64,000 bases of DNA, taken from positions 3,534,001 to 3,598,000 of the forward strand of contig JALIRH010000008.1 in assembly GCA_023055505.1 (NCBI GenBank). The letters are read 5' to 3'. Positions within the stretch are counted from its first letter, which is position 1. Every line of letters begins with the position of its first letter. Shown one piece after another: positions 1 through 10,447 of this stretch. This DNA is from Callipepla californica brunnescens (lineage: Eukaryota; Chordata; Aves; Galliformes; Odontophoridae). Below the pieces are notes generated by a model. It saw only the letters and a program-made list of their open reading frames with translations. It was not told the DNA's origin and did no database searches. The position numbers were made by a program, and so were the translations under genes.

Positions 1-2562
1 GCCCCGAGGAGGGAGAAGGAGGCTACATGAGCATCAACAACTTGTCTGAAGTCATTGTGTTTCTGTGAAGCAGCATCATGTCCACCTCAATTCCCCCAGA
101 GGTTTCGCTTCACTGGTGGTTGAAATGATTTCTGTGTGTTCAGAAAGTGAAGCTCTGCTCTTGCACAGTCATCTCCTTGCTTGGTTTATCTGCAGGGACT
201 GAGCTAAGGATCTCTTGACCTGAAAACGTAAGTCTATCCTGCTTGATCTCAGAGGTCAGCATTGTTAGCTTGGCAGGAGCAGCAGTCTTCGAAGCTCTGG
301 ATGTGCTCAGCCACTGGAGAGGGTGGAAAGAGCTGCAGAGGCTCAGTGCAGGGACAACTCCTTCAGGACAAAGCAGGCTGCAAATACCCTCAAGTTTCTC
401 CTGATTTCTGTTACAAGTGAGAAAACTTGAGAACAGAACAGAACAGATGATTTGCTTAAACTGAGATCTCTTGAAGATTGGTTTTGAAACTTTATTTGAG
501 AGCATCTTTCTTTCCGCAATGATCTTAGGCCATTCTCCCTCAGATCTTCAAAAATTCCAATGGCAAAAATTTAGTCTGAATTAATGTGAAATGAGTTCAG
601 ACAGAGAGCTGAAGCCCCAGTTATTTGTATTGCTTCTATATGCACCAGCTGCCCCTGAAGGGTAAGTCTCCCTGCCTGCATATAAGACTCTGAAGAAACA
701 TTAGGTAATGCTAACAGGTAATGTTACTACACCCAGAACTGACCCACAAGCTGTGCTCCAGCCCTTCCACTTGGAGGCCTGCATTCTGTGACCCAGCTCT
801 ATGGAGTGACCAACAGAGCTGTGATGCAGCAGGCTGCAAACCCACCCCAAAACACTGGGGATGGGGAGCTCTGCTTCCTCTCTGAGCATAAAGCAAACCA
901 AGTGCAGAAGATACAGAAATATGTGACCATGACTTTCCCATCTAACTCATCAACCTCCTCTTCCTCTGATTCATACCCATTCGTTCCAACTCCTATGATG
1001 CTGGAGAAATTGACACTTCTGGTAGCTCAGAAATGCCAAGGCACAACCCAGCAGGGGGTGAGGATAAACATGGGTACTGCAAGCACATCCCTGCGTATTT
1101 CCAAGGGGCCAGGCTGGCATGGGGAAGGAAAACCACAACAGTCTGTTTGCAGTCCAGGCAAAAAGAGGAGCAAACCCTTCCCAGTGTAAAACCAAGAGGA
1201 AAATAAATACCATGTCAGAAATTAAACAGCAGCAGCAGCCCAATAATGCTCAGCAATAACTCTCAAGCAGTGTTGCTCACTGGCACCAGCCAGCCAAGCC
1301 TCCGCTGGGATAAATGACATAGAACTTCCTATGATAAACTAATAAAAGAGATTTCTATGAGTAATCATTGATTTGACAGGAAGTCAAACAAATCTATCCA
1401 TCACCGCTGACATGTGTCTACAACCTTCCAAACAAAGCAGCGTCGACGGAGAAAAATTGAGCAAACTGCCCACACCGTCTCAAATGCCACATAAAGACAA
1501 CCAGCATCAGGAGCCTCGATCGAACGCTGCCTGTCATTCACTCTGGGCTCTGGCTTTGATCCCTTCTGGATCTGCTCCTGAGCACCAGACAAGGCTTCTC
1601 CCCCCCTGTCCTGCCCCTGCTGTGTGGCACAGTCCCCATCCGCATCAGAGATACGGGCAGGACTCTGCATCTGGTGCCCACAGGGGAAGTGCAGCTGCTC
1701 AGCTCTCCCAGAAACACCTTATCTACACACACGCTGCCCCTTATCAGACAAGGGGACCACTGGGATAGCCACTGCTTGATCCATTTCCTATGTCCAGCTC
1801 CCCCTGCTTTGCCCTGCTGAGGGTTAAGAGGAAGCCACCTGCCTGATGGAGTAGGTGAGCTGGTGAAACCCCGACTCTCCCTTTTCATTACCTTTCTCCT
1901 ACAGCATCCCAGAAGCTCTGTCACAGACCACAGCAGCAGAGAAACTAAGACCAGATTTTACCAGCAGGGTTCAGCCCATCTGTGAACCAAGAGCACAGAC
2001 TGAAGGGATAAGAATAACACTCCCTTAAAAAAGAAAAAGAAAGAAAAAAAAGAAAAAAAGAGTCCCTGTTCCAGCTGCTGGGAGAAGCAGGACTTGATCC
2101 TGGGTCATGTTCACACACAGACCTGCTGGACCCAGGGCACCCCAGAAGCCAGGGCTCCTTTGTGCCACTGCTGCCTGCAGCCTGAGTGAAAGCATCCCTG
2201 GCAACAGCAAGCAAAAGCAAAGCAGCAAACAAAGCACAGTGCAGGGTCACGCAGCGAGGCCAGGAGCAGGGCGAGGTTTCCTGAGCTCCAGCACACCTCC
2301 CCATGCTGTGGGTTGCCTGCTTGATGCAGCGAAGGCCAAACCCCAACCCCCCCAGCACGCTGACTCGTCCAGGGCAGCTTCTGCAAACACAGCAGCTCTC
2401 AGAAGGCAATCACTGACATGGCCCGAAGGAAATCAAAGCCACCTCAATTAGAAATGCAGATGAACCCACACCGCTGATTCGGGACAGCATGGGCTTAGTA
2501 CTAACCTGTGCAAACATAAACACAAGCAAATTCTTTCATCATCACAAAAATCAACCCCCTCC
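1..2562. other. non-coding stretch, no gene recognised
   Basis: Mixed-composition sequence with short chance open frames on both strands. The first 68 bases hold the tail of a plus-strand open frame (codons from base 3, stop TGA at 66-68, ending ...SEVIVFL) that runs in from outside the window; it could be the end of an exon, but no family is recognised. A 133-codon plus frame at 788-1189 begins at GTG rather than ATG and is followed within about 15 bases by an AATAAA (near 1200); it is serine-rich and low-complexity and I do not consider it a gene. A short AACAG repeat lies near 430-450. Confidence 0.5.
2027..2062. repeat. A-rich (AAAAG)n-like low-complexity tract
   Basis: The plus strand is almost entirely A with interspersed G over about 36 bases, in irregular AAAAG/AAAG units. 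It is a simple purine tract. No CR1 or retrocopy is recognisable beside it, so it is not taken as the tail of an insertion. Confidence 0.8.
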
Positions 2563-2764
2563 ACGCTGCGCTAGCCGGGGCCGTCCTGCGCATCTGCGAT
2601 GCTCAGAGAGACAGCTCCCAGCTGACACCGCAGCACAGCTCAGCGGGGCTCGTACATCGCCTTTAATCAGCGCATGCAACTCGCAGGGATGAAACCCTGC
2701 CTCCAGTTCTTCCCCAGCAGCTCCGGCGATGCGCACAGAACTAGTAGGCAGACGTTATTAACGG
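2563..2764. promoter_or_regulatory. small CpG-enriched patch
   Basis: I count 17 CpG dinucleotides in about 200 bases, against long flanking stretches with very few. It includes runs such as CCGGGGCCGTCCTGCGCAT and CCGGCGATGCGCACA. The patch is too short for a classical CpG island and no transcript start or TATA element is evident, so a promoter is only one possibility; an unmethylated enhancer or an exon of unknown type would look the same. The flanks return abruptly to A+T-rich sequence, with a T-run near 2790. Confidence 0.3.
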
Positions 2765-5118
2765 GGAAGACTTGTTTCTTCTTCCTCTTTTTTTTTTTAA
2801 ATTGTAGGTTAAATTCCTGATTTCAAAAGCAGCGTTTGATCCTGAGCTCCTCGGGGATTAGATGTTTATAACAGACTCGAACGTGACACAGAGTGTATAC
2901 CTTCCTTCAAAAATACCCTGCTGCTCGACTCACCCCCTTTTTAACAAAGGCAGATAGGATTCATCCGGATAATTCAGACACTGCTCCTGAATAACACGAG
3001 ACTACTCCAAATAATCAGAATTTGCACATGTTTTGCAAGCTACCCACCCTAAAAATAACTCAAGCAAATGGAAACCTCCCCAGAGCAGCACAATTTTTGA
3101 CAGCGTAGCTCTACCAAAACCCTTTTCAATTCTGCTTTTCCTTAAAACACCAATAATCTCACAGAGTTGTTTCGTTTTGTTTTGGAGAGAAAGAAAGAAA
3201 GCCAAAGCTTTCTGGGAAGCTCCACTGTCAGAGACAAAAGGCATTAGGAAGGTTCCTCCTATCCATACTGTATTATGAGCAAGCATGGGGCAGCAGGACA
3301 CCCCACTCCCTCAAAAGCAGTTGTTTCTTCCTAGAACAAGGTCTTGCTTGCACTGGATTTTGGGAAGGGAGTTCACCTAGTCATGTCACACAGGGATTTC
3401 CATTGTTGTAGCAAAAAGGCACAGACTGGAGCAGGGGAAATGCCAAATGGCTCAGGCTTGAGCTCTGTGAGCCGTGAGGAAAGGTTCAAGGACATCACTG
3501 AATAATGTCTTCCTTCTTGAAGCAGAGGCAGAAGAGGTTGTTCTATGGAATTTGTTGTGTTCTTGGCTGCCCTGTGTCGTTCCTCTCCCTGCCTTCCCTC
3601 CCTTCTCCCATCTGAGCTAAACAATGAGAACCTCTCTTCTTTATTAACTTAAAGTAGCTTGGCTTTGGAAAGCAAGTTGGGTTTTTTTTTTGGTCCAGCT
3701 CCACCTTTCAGCCTGCTGAACACTTTCCCCCATGTCTCCAGCTGCTCAGCTCCATGTTGGAAGCACCCTCAGAAAGTTACTATGGACTACACAACTCTAC
3801 AGGGGAGCTCAGAGTGGTGGCCATCCTCTGTCCCCCACCACAGACCCTCACACAACTTGGGCCAAGCAGTGCTCAGAAGCAGGAGTAGCTGAAAAGCCCA
3901 AAGCTTGGCCTCACCATGCTACGGGCTGGGTCCACAGATGGCTCTGGATGCAGGAGCTCCAAAATGCAAGAACATATTGCTGCAATCCCCACGTGCATCA
4001 ATCAAAGGCATTCTGGGGAGATCAGTGCTCCGTGGAAAAGGACTGTTCATCTTCCCCATAATGTGGTGAAGAACAGACAAATGGTTTTGGGCCAAGAGAA
4101 ACGCAAGAACCATGGACTCGAGGGCAGAGAGCTTCCCAGGGATGCTGCATCCCAGCCAAGGAGCAGTGATTGAAGCCATCAGCAATGCAGAAAGGATCTG
4201 GAAACTCCAGATGCTGCTGAAACAACAACTTCTCATTTAACCATAGTTAAGGTTTTCCAACACCTTGCAATGTTTTTGGATCAATCCCTCTGACAAAAGC
4301 CAGCTGCCAAGATGTAAAGTGCGGTCGGCAGCAGGTGATGGCAGAACACAGAGAACAGAAATGCAAATATTTGGGATTCCAGCCCAAATCAGAGAGGGTA
4401 AGGCTGTTGGATGCTTGGAACCTCAAGGCTAAGGAGACTCATAGAAATGCAGATTGGCAGGGGGCCTTTTGGCAACAGCCTGGGGGGTGGACAGGAGGTA
4501 GGATGTTTATCTAAGCAAATAGGTGGGCTCCCAAGCTGCTGTGTCCCCGTGTTGTGCAGAGAACTAATCCTCTCAATCAGATGCTCTAACCACCCTTGTT
4601 CAGAAAGGATCATCTACTCCCAAGGGTATAAACAGAAAAAAAGCTGAAAGTTTGAACACATTACTACCTCCCAGGCAAAGGCAAGGGGCAAGAGAGAGCT
4701 GTGCTAAAGCCAGCTGAAGAGAAGGACTTTGAAAGTGGATGTTATCCACCAAAACAGCCAGCTTGCATGTAGCCAGCAGAAATGAGGCCTCCCAGGGATG
4801 GGTTTTGCTTCTCTTCACTACTGGATGGAAAGAAGCCATGTGTGAAGGTGCTGCTTGGCACAAGTTACTAAGCAGCTCATCCATGTGACCGAGGGTAGCA
4901 GGTTGTGGTCCTAATTGGCAAAGAGGGAAGGAGGAGGCGGGATGGAGTTCTTCGTTCCTCCTCCACTGTTCTGAAATCGGGAAATGCCAAATGTTGATAT
5001 CCTCCATAAATATCTATTTAAAAACATTGCTTCCCCCATCCTTCCTACTGCCTACCCTCCCACGCTAGCCAATTTATGAGCACAAACACGGTGGCAGCTC
5101 ATTGCTCACTACTGGCTC
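2765..5118. other. non-coding stretch, no gene recognised
   Basis: No repeat family or gene was recognised. The section opens with an oligo-T run and A+T-rich sequence (2780-3200), has a T-run near 3683, and continues as ordinary mixed sequence. Overlapping short frames on both strands around 3730-4240 (up to 109 codons) look like chance openings because several phases are open at once. Confidence 0.5.
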
Positions 5119-5382
5119 ATGGCAGCGAAAACCAACCTAGTTCAGAAACTGACCTTCAGCTTCGCTGTTTTTATCTCATCTGCTTTTGTATGCTTCCTCC
5201 CCATGGAAGTGAGTGTCCCGAGAAAGTCTTCTGATGAGCCATCTGTAGGAAAGGGCAGCCAACCTCCCACTCCTAAAAACCTGACACACGGAATGCAGAT
5301 TGAGAACAAAAGGAACGGCATTGGAAAGGTTTCCACGCACACCAAAAACAGAAAAGTCCACCTCCTAAAACCCAGTCACTAG
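5119..5382 (+). CDS. candidate 87-residue secretory-type open frame, unrecognised
   Basis: This plus-strand frame starts at ATG (5119) in a moderate context (G at +4, C at -3) and ends at TAG after ...LLKPSH. Residues 1-10 are hydrophilic with two lysines, residues 11-27 are strongly hydrophobic (LTFSFAVFISSAFVCFL), and the rest is basic and hydrophilic with a KR pair near residue 64. That order resembles a signal peptide followed by a short secreted peptide precursor. No family is recognised, no cysteine framework is present after the leader, and there is no clear promoter or polyadenylation signal. Frames of this size arise by chance, and the minus strand is open over part of the same region. 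It is listed as a hypothesis only. Confidence 0.12.
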   Translation: MAAKTNLVQKLTFSFAVFISSAFVCFLPMEVSVPRKSSDEPSVGKGSQPPTPKNLTHGMQIENKRNGIGKVSTHTKNRKVHLLKPSH

Positions 5383-6574
5383 TATTAATGTTACTTCTAG
5401 AGATGTTGAACTTGAACAGCCTCAGGTTCCCTGTCCACAAAACTGCCTCGAGCTCAAGGACCCCTTAAGTGTTTGTTCTCACACCATTGCTCATGACCAT
5501 GCAGAGTGACCCACAGAAGGTCACAGCTTCTCATCACGACCAGCATGAGACATTCGAGTGCATTATTTTCCAGTCTGAGCCTGCCTTGGTGACACAGACC
5601 TTCTGAAGCTAGGCTATGCTGCCCTGCAAGAACAAACACCAGCCACAAGCCTGGAGCATGTGCTGCTGCCTCTCTGGATGTGTAGGGGTACCTGACATGT
5701 AGACCAGGCTCTCAAATGGAAGAGAAGGAAGGAAAGCTCATTGTAAAGTCTTGCTGGCATCTTGACCCAGAACATCTCTGTAGCTACAGGACAAGAGCAG
5801 ATCAGTGTCTGGCCTGCAGCAGAATGAGGCTATCAGCCTCAAAAGGATTTTAGCATCTTCATATTGAACTTGGAATGGAAATGCAGATCCAGGGAAGCTG
5901 GAGTGAAGGGAAAATCTCAGACTGATTGTAGGTTGCCCCGAAGGCCCTGGCTGGAGTCCTGTATTTGTGCAGCCAGCACCTATCTGTCCTCAACAGGTAA
6001 GCATGGGACAACATCCACTGCACCCCCTGAACACTGCCAAGAACAGGACCCAAGAGGATCAACTCCTTAGGAGGAAAACTCCAGCACCTTACAATCTTCC
6101 CACAGCTCCCTCTTTCTGTCCATCTGTGGGATTAGCACTCACTAGCTCCAAAATCTTTTGGTCACTGTCTTCTACAGAGGCACTTCATCCCAGAAGCAGC
6201 TCAGTTGTTTTGCTCACCTATTCTCCCCTAAAAACAGAGCCTTGATGTTGAGTTTCACCTTCCAGGACATCCCAAGACGCTGACACAAGAATCCAGAGCC
6301 ACTCAGGAGATGCAGTCTGAGTAGGAAGAATAAGTGGTTTTTCAGGTTGGCATATCTGAGCTGGCACCTGTGATGTCTGACAGGACTTCCACCTGGAAAC
6401 CTCATGCTCTCCACGAGTAATTTTGGACATCTGGTTACACGTCACCACTGTCAGAAACATTCCCATCTTCAGAATGCCTTTCTCTACAAGTTTTTGTTCT
6501 GCTACATTCGCCCGTGTTCAATGAAGCCACTCATTTTAACAGCAGTAATTTAGATGTCTGTTTTTAGTAACATT
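5383..6574. other. non-coding stretch, no gene recognised
   Basis: Ordinary mixed sequence between the small open frame and the first CR1 fragment. Short frames occur on both strands; none shows a domain, a clear exon structure or a repeat family. Confidence 0.5.
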
Positions 6575-6700
6575 TCATAGAATCGTTAAGGTTGGAAAAG
6601 ACCACCAAGATCACCGAGTTCAACCACCAACCCATCACCAGCATGGCTCAGTCAAATCCATACCAAAGCCCATACAGATCTTTGCATGATGTTGTAGCCA
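6575..6700 (-). mobile_element. CR1 LINE fragment (3' end), old copy
   Basis: The plus strand reads TCATAGAATCGTTAAGGTTGG, then AAAAGACCACCAAGATCACC and a CAACCACCAACCCATCACC segment. This is the reverse complement of the avian CR1 3' end, so the element lies on the minus strand and its 3' terminus is at the left. Similarity fades after about 6695. A plus-strand frame that starts inside the element (6592-7017) is antisense read-through and not a gene. CR1 copies are usually 5'-truncated, as here. Confidence 0.85.
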
Positions 6701-7593
6701 CAGTCAGTGAAACATACCATCCTATTCCACCCTTTTACCAGGAGGGGTCTGAGCAGAACTGTAATTATTTATTACCTCAACTCCATAGCACCTCATTTCC
6801 CATCACTTCAGCTCCACTTGTAGCTGAAGGCAGGAGGCTACTACAGATGTACCAATTACGTATAGCATCAAGATATGTTGTTGCCCTTCTCCAGAAATCT
6901 TTTCACACACCTGAAACCTCATCTCCTCAAAACCCCAGAGTCCCTCCCTCTTCAAGTGGTGCACAAAAATCCTCTCAGTTCTCTCACCTTTCACCCTGCG
7001 AGTCTGCCTCCTCCTAATAAGCTGTTAGGCAGGAGCATCTTTTTGGAGCTGTGTGTTCTTCCACAAGATAGCAAGAAGGAAGCTATTTTCTGATATAAAG
7101 ATAGTTTATCTCCCTTGACAGATTTCAAGGCAGTTTTAAAACTCCTAACAATATGCTGGGTTTTCCCCATTACAGTTCTGATGGCGAAGGTGCGATAAGA
7201 CATGTCAGTGTTATTAACCTGAAAATGTTGCAGAATTCTTGAGAGGTAACCCAAAGCCCATTAAAATTCTCCTTGTAACCCAGGGGTTACTAAAATAAAG
7301 TACGATGTCTTAACGATGCTGCCTGCCTTCTCCATCTGGGTGTGCAGACACCTCTCCTGGCCACACTGACTGCATGCCTGCAACCACCCAGCCCCAGTGC
7401 CTACCTTCAAATGATGCTCAATTCTGTCTCAAACTGGCTCTTCCCCGTGACCAGCCCTCATACTTGGCCAGACCTCTGCCAAAGGTTTCCTCACCAGTCA
7501 CACTCAAAGGGATCCTTCAGTGCACTGAAAGTGAAGGCCATCCTTTCTCTAGGGCAGCGTTGCCTATATCTGAAGTGAGACCTTTTTTCCAAC

Positions 7594-7745
7594 ATCACAG
7601 TATCACAGAGCTGTAGGGGTTGGACCTCTAGAGATCATCAAATCTAACTCCCATGCCAAAGCAGCTCCCTATACCAGTTGCACAGGTAGGCATCCAGGCA
7701 TGCCTTGAATGTCTCCAGAGAAGGAAACTCATCAGGAACTCATCC
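7594..7745 (-). mobile_element. CR1 LINE fragment (3' end), old copy
   Basis: The plus strand contains ATCACAGTATCACAGAGC, then TGTAGGGGTTGGACCTC, AGAGATCATCAAATCTAACT and TGAATGTCTCCAGAGAAGGA. This is the known layout of the CR1 3' region in reverse complement. It has many substitutions, so it is an old insertion of a different subfamily from the copy at 6575. The right boundary is approximate because similarity fades beyond the GAAGGAAACTC motif. Confidence 0.8.
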
Positions 7746-8225
7746 TCACTGGGAACACAGGGGCTATCTCAGAAGTAATTCCAGATTTACCTGACCCTTA
7801 TTTAGTATGTTATGACCTTTAACAGCGCTTCCCAGAGCAGATATCTGTCTGAGAGCCAGAGCTAGGTTAGCAGGACAGCCCTTCACTACAAAGGGCAGCA
7901 TCTCCTCAGGATGCATCATCTCCCATGCTTTTAATCTTCAGGCTCTCTTGCCAAAGCTCAGAGCTGAATACGTTATGGGCAGCCCAGCAGTTCAGTCTGC
8001 ACTGTTCCAGAGCCCTTCTGCTGTTCATAAAATCAGGTCAAGGTGTTTCTGATTATTGTACATTTCCACACAGACAAGTTTTCATAAAATACTACTTTAG
8101 CGTAATGATAGTTTGAGTTTCATGCTCAGTCTGTATGCAATTTTACTAGAAGATCTGACTGAAATTAACGGGAGACTTGCCAGAACAAGAAATAACCCCT
8201 CTTGCCCATCAAAGACCAAATAACA
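7746..8225. other. non-coding stretch, nothing recognised
   Basis: Ordinary mixed sequence becoming A+T-rich toward 8160. No repeat, RNA gene or convincing coding frame was seen. Confidence 0.5.
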
Positions 8226-8450
8226 GCGAGAGCTGCAGGTTTACCAAACCACAGCACAACGACACATCAGCGTCCTACGCCGGCTCTTGCTGTTCTGCAT
8301 TTGCTATGCTCTTTGATAAAGGTTGTCGAAGGAACACGGCGGTACATGAGGAGCACACCCAGATGTAAGAGGGACAGCCCAGAGCAGGCGTGATGCCTCG
8401 GCAGCCCTTTGATAGGAAGCGAAAGCATGCTGTGGCTGGATTCCTCGCAC
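8226..8450. promoter_or_regulatory. weak CpG-enriched patch
   Basis: I count about 12 CpG in roughly 225 bases, including ACGCCGG and ACGGCGG clusters, while the neighbouring kilobases are CpG-poor. Two plus-strand frames overlap in different phases, which argues against coding. It may be a regulatory element beside the A+T-rich block to its right. No core-promoter motif was identified. Confidence 0.2.
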
Positions 8451-8902
8451 AGGGAGGGAGGAAATACCTGGAGAAAGAGCTTCTGGCTTGACTCCCAGGG
8501 AAGCCAGAGCTGGAGTCTTAGCCTTCCAATGAACTTCTCTGCTAATTATTGATTCTTCTGTATCTTGGCCGCTTGCATGGGAAGTGAGACCATGGGCGGA
8601 AGGAGGCGAAGGAAGGCAAAGTTTCATCCTGCACAGCACTCATCACGCTCTCTGACTGTAACAGCCAAGCGCACGCTGTATAACTAGAGCAAAGGCAACA
8701 TGGAAGAGAGGGTAAGACTCACAGAAACCTGCAAAGACCAACACCCCAGTGGCTGTAATCACAGCTAGGGGGCAGGCAGAAATAATAAGTGATTTGGAGA
8801 TAGAGGAATCAATGATCTGACAAAATCAGTTATTGCTGGCTTGAAGAGCAGAAGTAGGGCAGCAGGCTCTGAAGGTTAATAGCACTATTTAGCTGCAAAA
8901 AA

Positions 8903-8938
8903 AGTAACTTTCAACAGAATCAGTAACTTTCAACAGAA
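8903..8938 (+). repeat. tandem duplication of a 17-bp unit
   Basis: AGTAACTTTCAACAGAA occurs at 8903-8919 and again, identically, at 8922-8938, separated by TC (period 19). Perfect identity suggests a recent slippage or duplication event, or selection on both copies. Confidence 0.85.
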
Positions 8939-9117
8939 AACAGTTAAAAAAAAAAAGACAGCAGATACTTTAGGGGTTTGCAGCATGCCACCTGGCTATG
9001 TGCATACATGTAAATTTGATGAAGGATTATTCTAATGCTTTGGAGTATTATTTTTAACTATGACTCGAGCTTAAGCAATGGTTGAGGTTATCCTGTATTT
9101 CTAGCCTCGAGGTTAAT

Positions 9118-9129
9118 TGACAGTTGTCA
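9118..9129. promoter_or_regulatory. TGACAGTTGTCA, TGIF/PKNOX-like palindromic site
   Basis: The 12-mer consists of inverted TGACA/TGTCA half-sites with a 2-bp spacer. It is one base from TGACAGCTGTCA, the composite motif known for TALE homeodomain proteins (TGIF and PKNOX/MEIS families). It overlaps a TTAATTGA homeodomain core immediately to its left. A single site occurs easily by chance, so function is inferred only from its position in the A+T-rich block. Confidence 0.3.
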
Positions 9130-10009
9130 CTGAGAAAACTCTACTAATTGGTAAGCTTGATTAGACTTCAAATTGTTAATCCTCCATGTTTGGACAAAAA
9201 AATATCTTCCTGGAATCATAACAGACAATTGAGTTAAGTGACCTTTTTGCACTGCTTTCATTGCTGTGCCTCATAAGCAGAATTTGATTGTTCACTTCTC
9301 ACATCCTTCAACATGCCCAAGGTAGAAGACCATCACACTTTTAGCTCTTTGTCGACCACATTTTACACTTACGTTTTATTTAATTACTGACATTCATTAG
9401 AAATCTCAAACCTGCTCCCAACTCTTAAGCAATTTGCGCAGGTCTGTACAGACAAGGAGGGTAAAGAGGAGACTGCTGCAGCCAGGGATCCCCAACCACA
9501 GTTATGCCTCGGTCATGGGTTGGTAGACATTTCACTGTTTGTTTTGACTTGCTCTAGTGTTTGCTCTTTCTGGCAGGTGTCAGACCTTTACATGTTTGCA
9601 TAACTCGGCGTGCAAGCTGGCACTGATCTCAACTGAAGCTCTCGAGTTCCAGTTTCATCAAAAAGCTAAGAAATCCAGAGTCTGTTAGAAGAACTCACCC
9701 GGCTGGCTTGTTTCTCATTCGTATAGATTCAGTTAATGGAAAAATGGGAAGTAAGCACAGATCTCAAGATGTTTCCTCTATACATTATTCAGACCGGCGA
9801 TGCCATGCCGCCTTGGCCAGGCTAAGCATTTAATTACAGATTCATTTTCTTTTTGGTTTCCTGATGACATTTAATCCTTTCAGCCATTATAAATGACTCT
9901 GGAGAGCTGGGCGCTCTTTAACCAAGGCACACTTCATTTTTTTTTTTCCATAACCTCTCTTTTATTGGAACATTTGGGGATCCTGATTTTTTTTAATCAA
10001 AGCTCTGGG

Positions 10010-10306
10010 TCAAATTGACTGGCTGGCACAAACAGACCTGACTGCATTGACAACCAGGGAGTTATGTTCATTGAATATGCTGCCTTCATTTTTCGCCTCA
10101 GAAATCAAAAGAATGGCTCTTTTCTTGCCAAGCCCCTTTATATCCTGTCCTAGCAGCAAGCAGATTAGATTTTCCCCACTTCTCTTCCCCTGCAGCCCTT
10201 GCCCACCAGGACTGGCTTTTATTTTCCCACGCTCTGTCATCTCCCCTTGTGAAAAGTACCAGAAGTAAATATTTCACTCCTTTCCTCTTCTTTTTTTTTC
10301 TTTCAG
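10010..10306. other. non-coding stretch ending in a pyrimidine tract
   Basis: Mixed sequence with frames open on both strands by chance. It ends with a strong pyrimidine run and CAG (about 10279-10306), which is the acceptor-like element of the exon candidate starting at 10307. Confidence 0.4.
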
Positions 10307-10447
10307 AGAACAGCTGAAATCCAGCCAGACTGTACAATTGGATTATCCTCATCCAAGGATACAGACATCTATCATTTACTGACTCTTAAAGTCAAACAAG
10401 TTATGCAGAGCTCTGTGCAGCACTCCTTTATTCAGTCAGGCTGCTGA
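10307..10447 (+). other. weak terminal-exon candidate behind a good acceptor-like site
   Basis: A long pyrimidine tract (10279-10304) ends in CAG at 10306. From 10307 one phase stays open for 46 codons (RTAEIQPDC... to ...IQSGC) to a TGA at 10445-10447. No known protein is recognised. Pseudo-acceptors of this quality are common in introns and an open run of this size is not rare, so the call is weak. There is no AATAAA close downstream. Confidence 0.1.

Larger units (their letters stand above)
8640..10009. other. A+T-rich, open-frame-poor block; candidate conserved non-coding DNA
   Basis: This 1.4-kb stretch has no frame of 60 codons and few CpG. It is rich in homeodomain-like TAAT/ATTA cores (around 9110-9180 and 9360-9400) and contains a TGIF/PKNOX-like palindrome at 9118-9129. 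The texture resembles conserved non-coding elements near developmental genes, but conservation cannot be judged from one sequence. T-runs occur near 9940 and 9987. Confidence 0.3.

Noticed and set aside
788..1189. 133-codon frame followed by AATAAA
   Set aside because: The frame begins at GTG, its first ATG is internal, the peptide is low-complexity, and AATAAA is frequent by chance in A+T-rich DNA.
6592..7017. 141-codon plus-strand frame
   Set aside because: It begins inside the antisense strand of a CR1 fragment and continues without any recognisable domain; best explained as read-through of the repeat.
9483..9530. CAGGGATCCCCAACC, reminiscent of hAT transposon ends
   Set aside because: A single short terminal-like motif with no matching opposite end or target-site duplication found nearby.
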